From the NCBI RefSeq assembly GCF_028617075.1, contig NZ_JAQKGV010000002.1, positions 1-64,000 on the forward strand: a stretch of DNA of 64,000 nucleotides, read 5' to 3'. The position numbers were made by a program, and so were the translations under genes. Positions 61,618 through 64,000 of the stretch are shown here, piece by piece; within the stretch, counting starts at the first letter, position 1; every line of letters begins with the position of its first letter. This DNA is from Rubrobacter calidifluminis (GTDB taxonomy: Bacteria; Actinomycetota; Rubrobacteria; Rubrobacterales; Rubrobacteraceae). The notes below the pieces were generated by a model. That model was not told the origin of the DNA. It saw only the letters and a program-made list of their open reading frames with translations, and made no database searches.

Positions 61618-63243
61618 ATGAATCTGTCAGGTAATGCATCGAAGAGCGCGCTCGCCGGCGCCGCAAGTGGCGTGCTGGCCCTCGGCGTGACCGAGCTGGC
61701 GCACGGTCTCTCCCCGGCGGTGCCTTCGTTCGTCGTCTCGGTCGCCCAGCAGGTGGCCCGCCTCACCCCCGGCAGGGTGGTGACGGGGGCGATAGAGACG
61801 CTCGGCACCGCCGATGTGGCGTTCCTGATCGGGGCGACGGTGCTCCTCACGCTCGCCGTCTGCGCCCTGCTGGCGCACCTGAGCCGGAGCAACCCCCCGG
61901 TATCACTCGCCGGTGTGCTGCTCCTCGGGGCCGTGGGCGTGCTCTCGGCTTCTTCCGAACCGGGCTCTTCTTTTCTCGCGGTCGCCCTTACCGCCGCGGT
62001 GGCGCTCGCCGCCGGCTCCGCAGCGGCCCTCCTCATCCTGCGCAGTCCTCGCCGGGACCCCGGCGCGCTAACCGCCGCCCGGGAGCTCCCCGTCGGACGT
62101 AGCCGGCAGACGGGGGAGAGGGAGGTCTCGGTCGGACGGCGGGGTTTCCTCGCGGCGAGCGGGCTCGTCGTCGTGGCCGGACTCGCGCTGGCCGGCGCGG
62201 GACGCCTGCTCGGAGGCTCATCCTCCCTACGGACTCCCCGTCCCCGCAGGCTGAAGCTTCCCGCAGGAAACCCGAAAAAGGGTGCCGGCGACGTCCTCCA
62301 CGAGACGCTCCCGCCGCCTCCGAAGGCCGCCTCGATAGAGGTGAAGGGGATGCCGGAGCTCATCACCCCACCCAGGGACTTCTACCTGATAGACACGGAG
62401 CTCTCCTCCCCCCGGCTCGACGCCGATACCTGGAAGCTCAGCGTGAAGGGCGCGGTGGACAATCCCTTCGAGATCTCCTACAAAGAGCTGCTCGAGATGC
62501 CCACGATCGAGGCAGACATCACCCTCTGCTGTGTCTCGAACCCGGTCGGCGGCGGGCTCGTCTCGAACGGCCGCTGGACCGGCGTCCTCCTCTCCGACAT
62601 CCTCAAGGAAGCCGGCATGAGCCGGGATGAGATCACCCGTGCCTCGGAGCAGCTCGTCGGCCGCAGCGTGGACGGCTTCACGACGGGCTTCAGGACCGCC
62701 CTGGCCCTCGACGGCCGCAGGGCGCTCGTCGCTTTCGGCCTCGACGGAGACCAGCTCCCCGTAAAGCACGGCTACCCGGTGCGCCTCGTCGTCCCCGGCC
62801 TCTACGGCTACGTCTCCGCCACCAAGTGGCTCACCGAGATAGAACTCACAGGCTGGAGCTACGACGCTTACTGGGTCAGGCGTACCTGGTCCAAGCAGGG
62901 CCCCATCAAAACCCAGTCCCGGATAGACACAGTGAAGGACGGCCAGACCCTCGAAGCAGGAAAAGTTCCCATAGGCGGCGTCGCCTGGGCCCCACACCGC
63001 GGTATCTCGAAGGTCGAGGTCTCGACCGACGGCGGCAGAAGCTGGCATGCGGCGAAGCTCGCCCGCTCCCTGAGCCCCGACGCCTGGCGCCAGTATGTCT
63101 ACTACTGGAACGCTACCCCAGGCTCCCACACCCTCCAGGTGCGCGCCACCGACGGAACCGGAAAAACCCAGACACCCAGACAATCTCCTCCCCACCCATC
63201 CGGTGCAACCGGCTATCACACAATCCGTGTCTCCGTCTCATAG
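61618..63243 (+). CDS. Membrane-anchored sulfite-oxidase-type molybdopterin oxidoreductase
   Basis: A 541-residue protein. The N-terminal 160 residues have four or five membrane helices, then RRGFLAASGLVVVAGLALAG, a twin-Arg-like pair before a further helix. The C-terminal 330 residues are the sulfite oxidase-family molybdopterin domain: TLCCVSNPVGGGLVSNGRWTG with the catalytic Cys, KHGYPVRLVVPGLYGYVSATKW and a final immunoglobulin-like Mo-cofactor dimerisation domain (KVEVSTDGGRSW). The active site should be outside the cell. Substrate (sulfite, protein methionine sulfoxide or other) is unknown. ATG follows GAGGAG. Confidence 0.88.
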   Translation: MNLSGNASKSALAGAASGVLALGVTELAHGLSPAVPSFVVSVAQQVARLTPGRVVTGAIETLGTADVAFLIGATVLLTLAVCALLAHLSRSNPPVSLAGVLLLGAVGVLSASSEPGSSFLAVALTAAVALAAGSAAALLILRSPRRDPGALTAARELPVGRSRQTGEREVSVGRRGFLAASGLVVVAGLALAGAGRLLGGSSSLRTPRPRRLKLPAGNPKKGAGDVLHETLPPPPKAASIEVKGMPELITPPRDFYLIDTELSSPRLDADTWKLSVKGAVDNPFEISYKELLEMPTIEADITLCCVSNPVGGGLVSNGRWTGVLLSDILKEAGMSRDEITRASEQLVGRSVDGFTTGFRTALALDGRRALVAFGLDGDQLPVKHGYPVRLVVPGLYGYVSATKWLTEIELTGWSYDAYWVRRTWSKQGPIKTQSRIDTVKDGQTLEAGKVPIGGVAWAPHRGISKVEVSTDGGRSWHAAKLARSLSPDAWRQYVYYWNATPGSHTLQVRATDGTGKTQTPRQSPPHPSGATGYHTIRVSVS

Positions 63244-63495
63244 CCGGGGCTCTACCCGTATAACCCAAACCCTGTACTTCAGGTATAGTCTAAGAGATAT
63301 TCTTTGAGTTAAATATCTAACTATATGCTAAGTTTTGTATAACAAATTTTTGTTACGTAACTGAACTGTAACCTCTGCGAAAGCCAAACGCAACAAAGAA
63401 GCGGTATATTGGCAGTCGACCGGATTCCGGCCGCAGGATTTTTCATTTCCCCCCTCCAGATCCTGTGGCCGGATCGGTTTGCTCTGTGGGGTATC
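63244..63495. other. AT-rich intergenic region before endonuclease V
   Basis: The 252 bases contain an AT-rich stretch (about 63290-63360) with GTTACGTAAC, a 10-base palindrome at about 63352-63361, and possible -10 sequences such as TATAGT. The inverted repeat at 63427-63472 follows. No open frame of note is seen. Confidence 0.4.
63427..63472. terminator. 13-bp stem hairpin upstream of nfi
   Basis: CCGGCCGCAGGAT and ATCCTGTGGCCGG pair over 13 bases with one G-U, around a 20-base loop that contains TTTTTC. It may end transcription from the molybdoenzyme gene or act in the nfi leader. Confidence 0.4.
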
Positions 63496-64000
63496 ATGTC
63501 TCCGATGAGGGTTGGTGAGTTATACGGTTTCGATCTCTCACCGTCTGAGGCGCGGCGGCTGCAGGAGGATCTTGCGCCGCGGGTGGTGTGTAGGCCGCCG
63601 TTGGATCTCGGTTCTGTGCGGTATGTCGCCGGCGCGGACGTTTCCACGCAGGATGGGATGGCCTACGCCACGGTTGCCGTCCTGAGCTTCCCTGAGCTCG
63701 AGGTGGTGGAGGTCGAAGGGGAGGCCCGGCCGCTCGAGTTTCCGTACATCCCGGGGCTCCTGGCTTTCAGGGAGATCCCATCGGTCGCGGCGGCGCTGCG
63801 CAAGGTAGAGACGCCGCTCGATGTTGTCATCTTCGATGCCCAGGGTATCGCGCACCCCCGCAGGCTCGGGCTCGCCTCCAACCTCGGGCTCTACCTCGAC
63901 GTGCCGAGCGTTGGGTGCGCCAAGAGCCGCCTCGTCGGGACATACGAGGAGCCCGGGCCGCGCAGGGGCGAGAGTTCCCCCCTTGTGGACCGGGGAGAGG
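63496..64000 (+). CDS. nfi: Endonuclease V, 5' part (runs off the window)
   Basis: The first 168 codons of a deoxyinosine-specific endonuclease. Typical segments are AGADVSTQDG (first catalytic Asp), EFPYIPGLLAFREIP (Glu), VVIFDAQGIAHPRRLGLAS (second Asp; the usual D-G-Q-G is D-A-Q-G here) and VGCAKSRLVGTY. ATG 63496 is the first start; ATG 63505 is possible. The enzyme cuts near hypoxanthine in DNA to begin repair. The 3' end is beyond base 64000. Confidence 0.92.
   Translation, partial: MSPMRVGELYGFDLSPSEARRLQEDLAPRVVCRPPLDLGSVRYVAGADVSTQDGMAYATVAVLSFPELEVVEVEGEARPLEFPYIPGLLAFREIPSVAAALRKVETPLDVVIFDAQGIAHPRRLGLASNLGLYLDVPSVGCAKSRLVGTYEEPGPRRGESSPLVDRGE

Overview
The window is GC-rich bacterial chromosome with many GTG and TTG starts, tightly packed operons whose genes overlap by 1-4 bases, a TTGACA-driven T-box leader in front of ileS, an F420-type luciferase-family oxidoreductase and a protocatechuate/beta-ketoadipate operon. 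Together these point to a deep-branching actinobacterium of the Rubrobacter type; this is inferred from gene content only, and no rRNA is present.

Positions 1-18.1 kb form an aromatic catabolism region. It opens with the 3' end of a LigM-like O-demethylase, followed by an inositol-phosphatase-family enzyme, an MFS carrier, pobA (4-hydroxybenzoate hydroxylase, apparently with an ATA start), another MFS carrier and a cysteine hydrolase. A block with more AT-rich sequence follows: an MHS-type carrier, a zinc dehydrogenase and a TIM-barrel protein. The complete operon pcaI-J-F-H-G-B-D-C then runs from protocatechuate to succinyl-CoA plus acetyl-CoA. The regions upstream of pobA and of pcaI share an ungapped promoter/small-ORF element.

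Positions 18.1-34 kb are mostly housekeeping: tRNA-Ser(CGA), a GT87-type membrane protein, a DUF1802/TPR membrane trio, fumC, an SDR, msrA, an M24 peptidase, a NifU-like protein, several small membrane proteins, tRNA-Glu(CTC) beside gltX, and a deoR-lutABC lactate-oxidation operon. Positions 34-42 kb are patchier: a frameshifted GFA-type gene, a benzoylformate-decarboxylase-like ThDP enzyme, a glycoside hydrolase broken in several frames, a rhomboid protein, TetR and PadR regulators with visible operators, a quinone reductase/LLM pair, and a DUF3995-like gene interrupted by two in-frame TGA codons.

Positions 42-52 kb hold an amino-sugar/muropeptide scavenging cluster: nagB-nagA, a serine hydrolase, a DasR/NagR-like GntR regulator, a GH3 hexosaminidase, a mannose-family PTS whose IIC and IID are fused, IIB, a SIS protein, IIA and murQ. 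The parts fit hydrolysis of wall sugars outside the cell, PTS uptake with phosphorylation, and conversion through MurNAc-6-P and GlcNAc-6-P to fructose-6-P.

Positions 52-64 kb hold an arsenic locus (arsC divergent from arsR-arsB), a HAD phosphatase followed by an Fpg-family glycosylase, small envelope proteins, ileS with its T-box leader, a membrane-anchored sulfite-oxidase-type molybdoenzyme and the start of endonuclease V. No insertion sequence, prophage or CRISPR array was seen.
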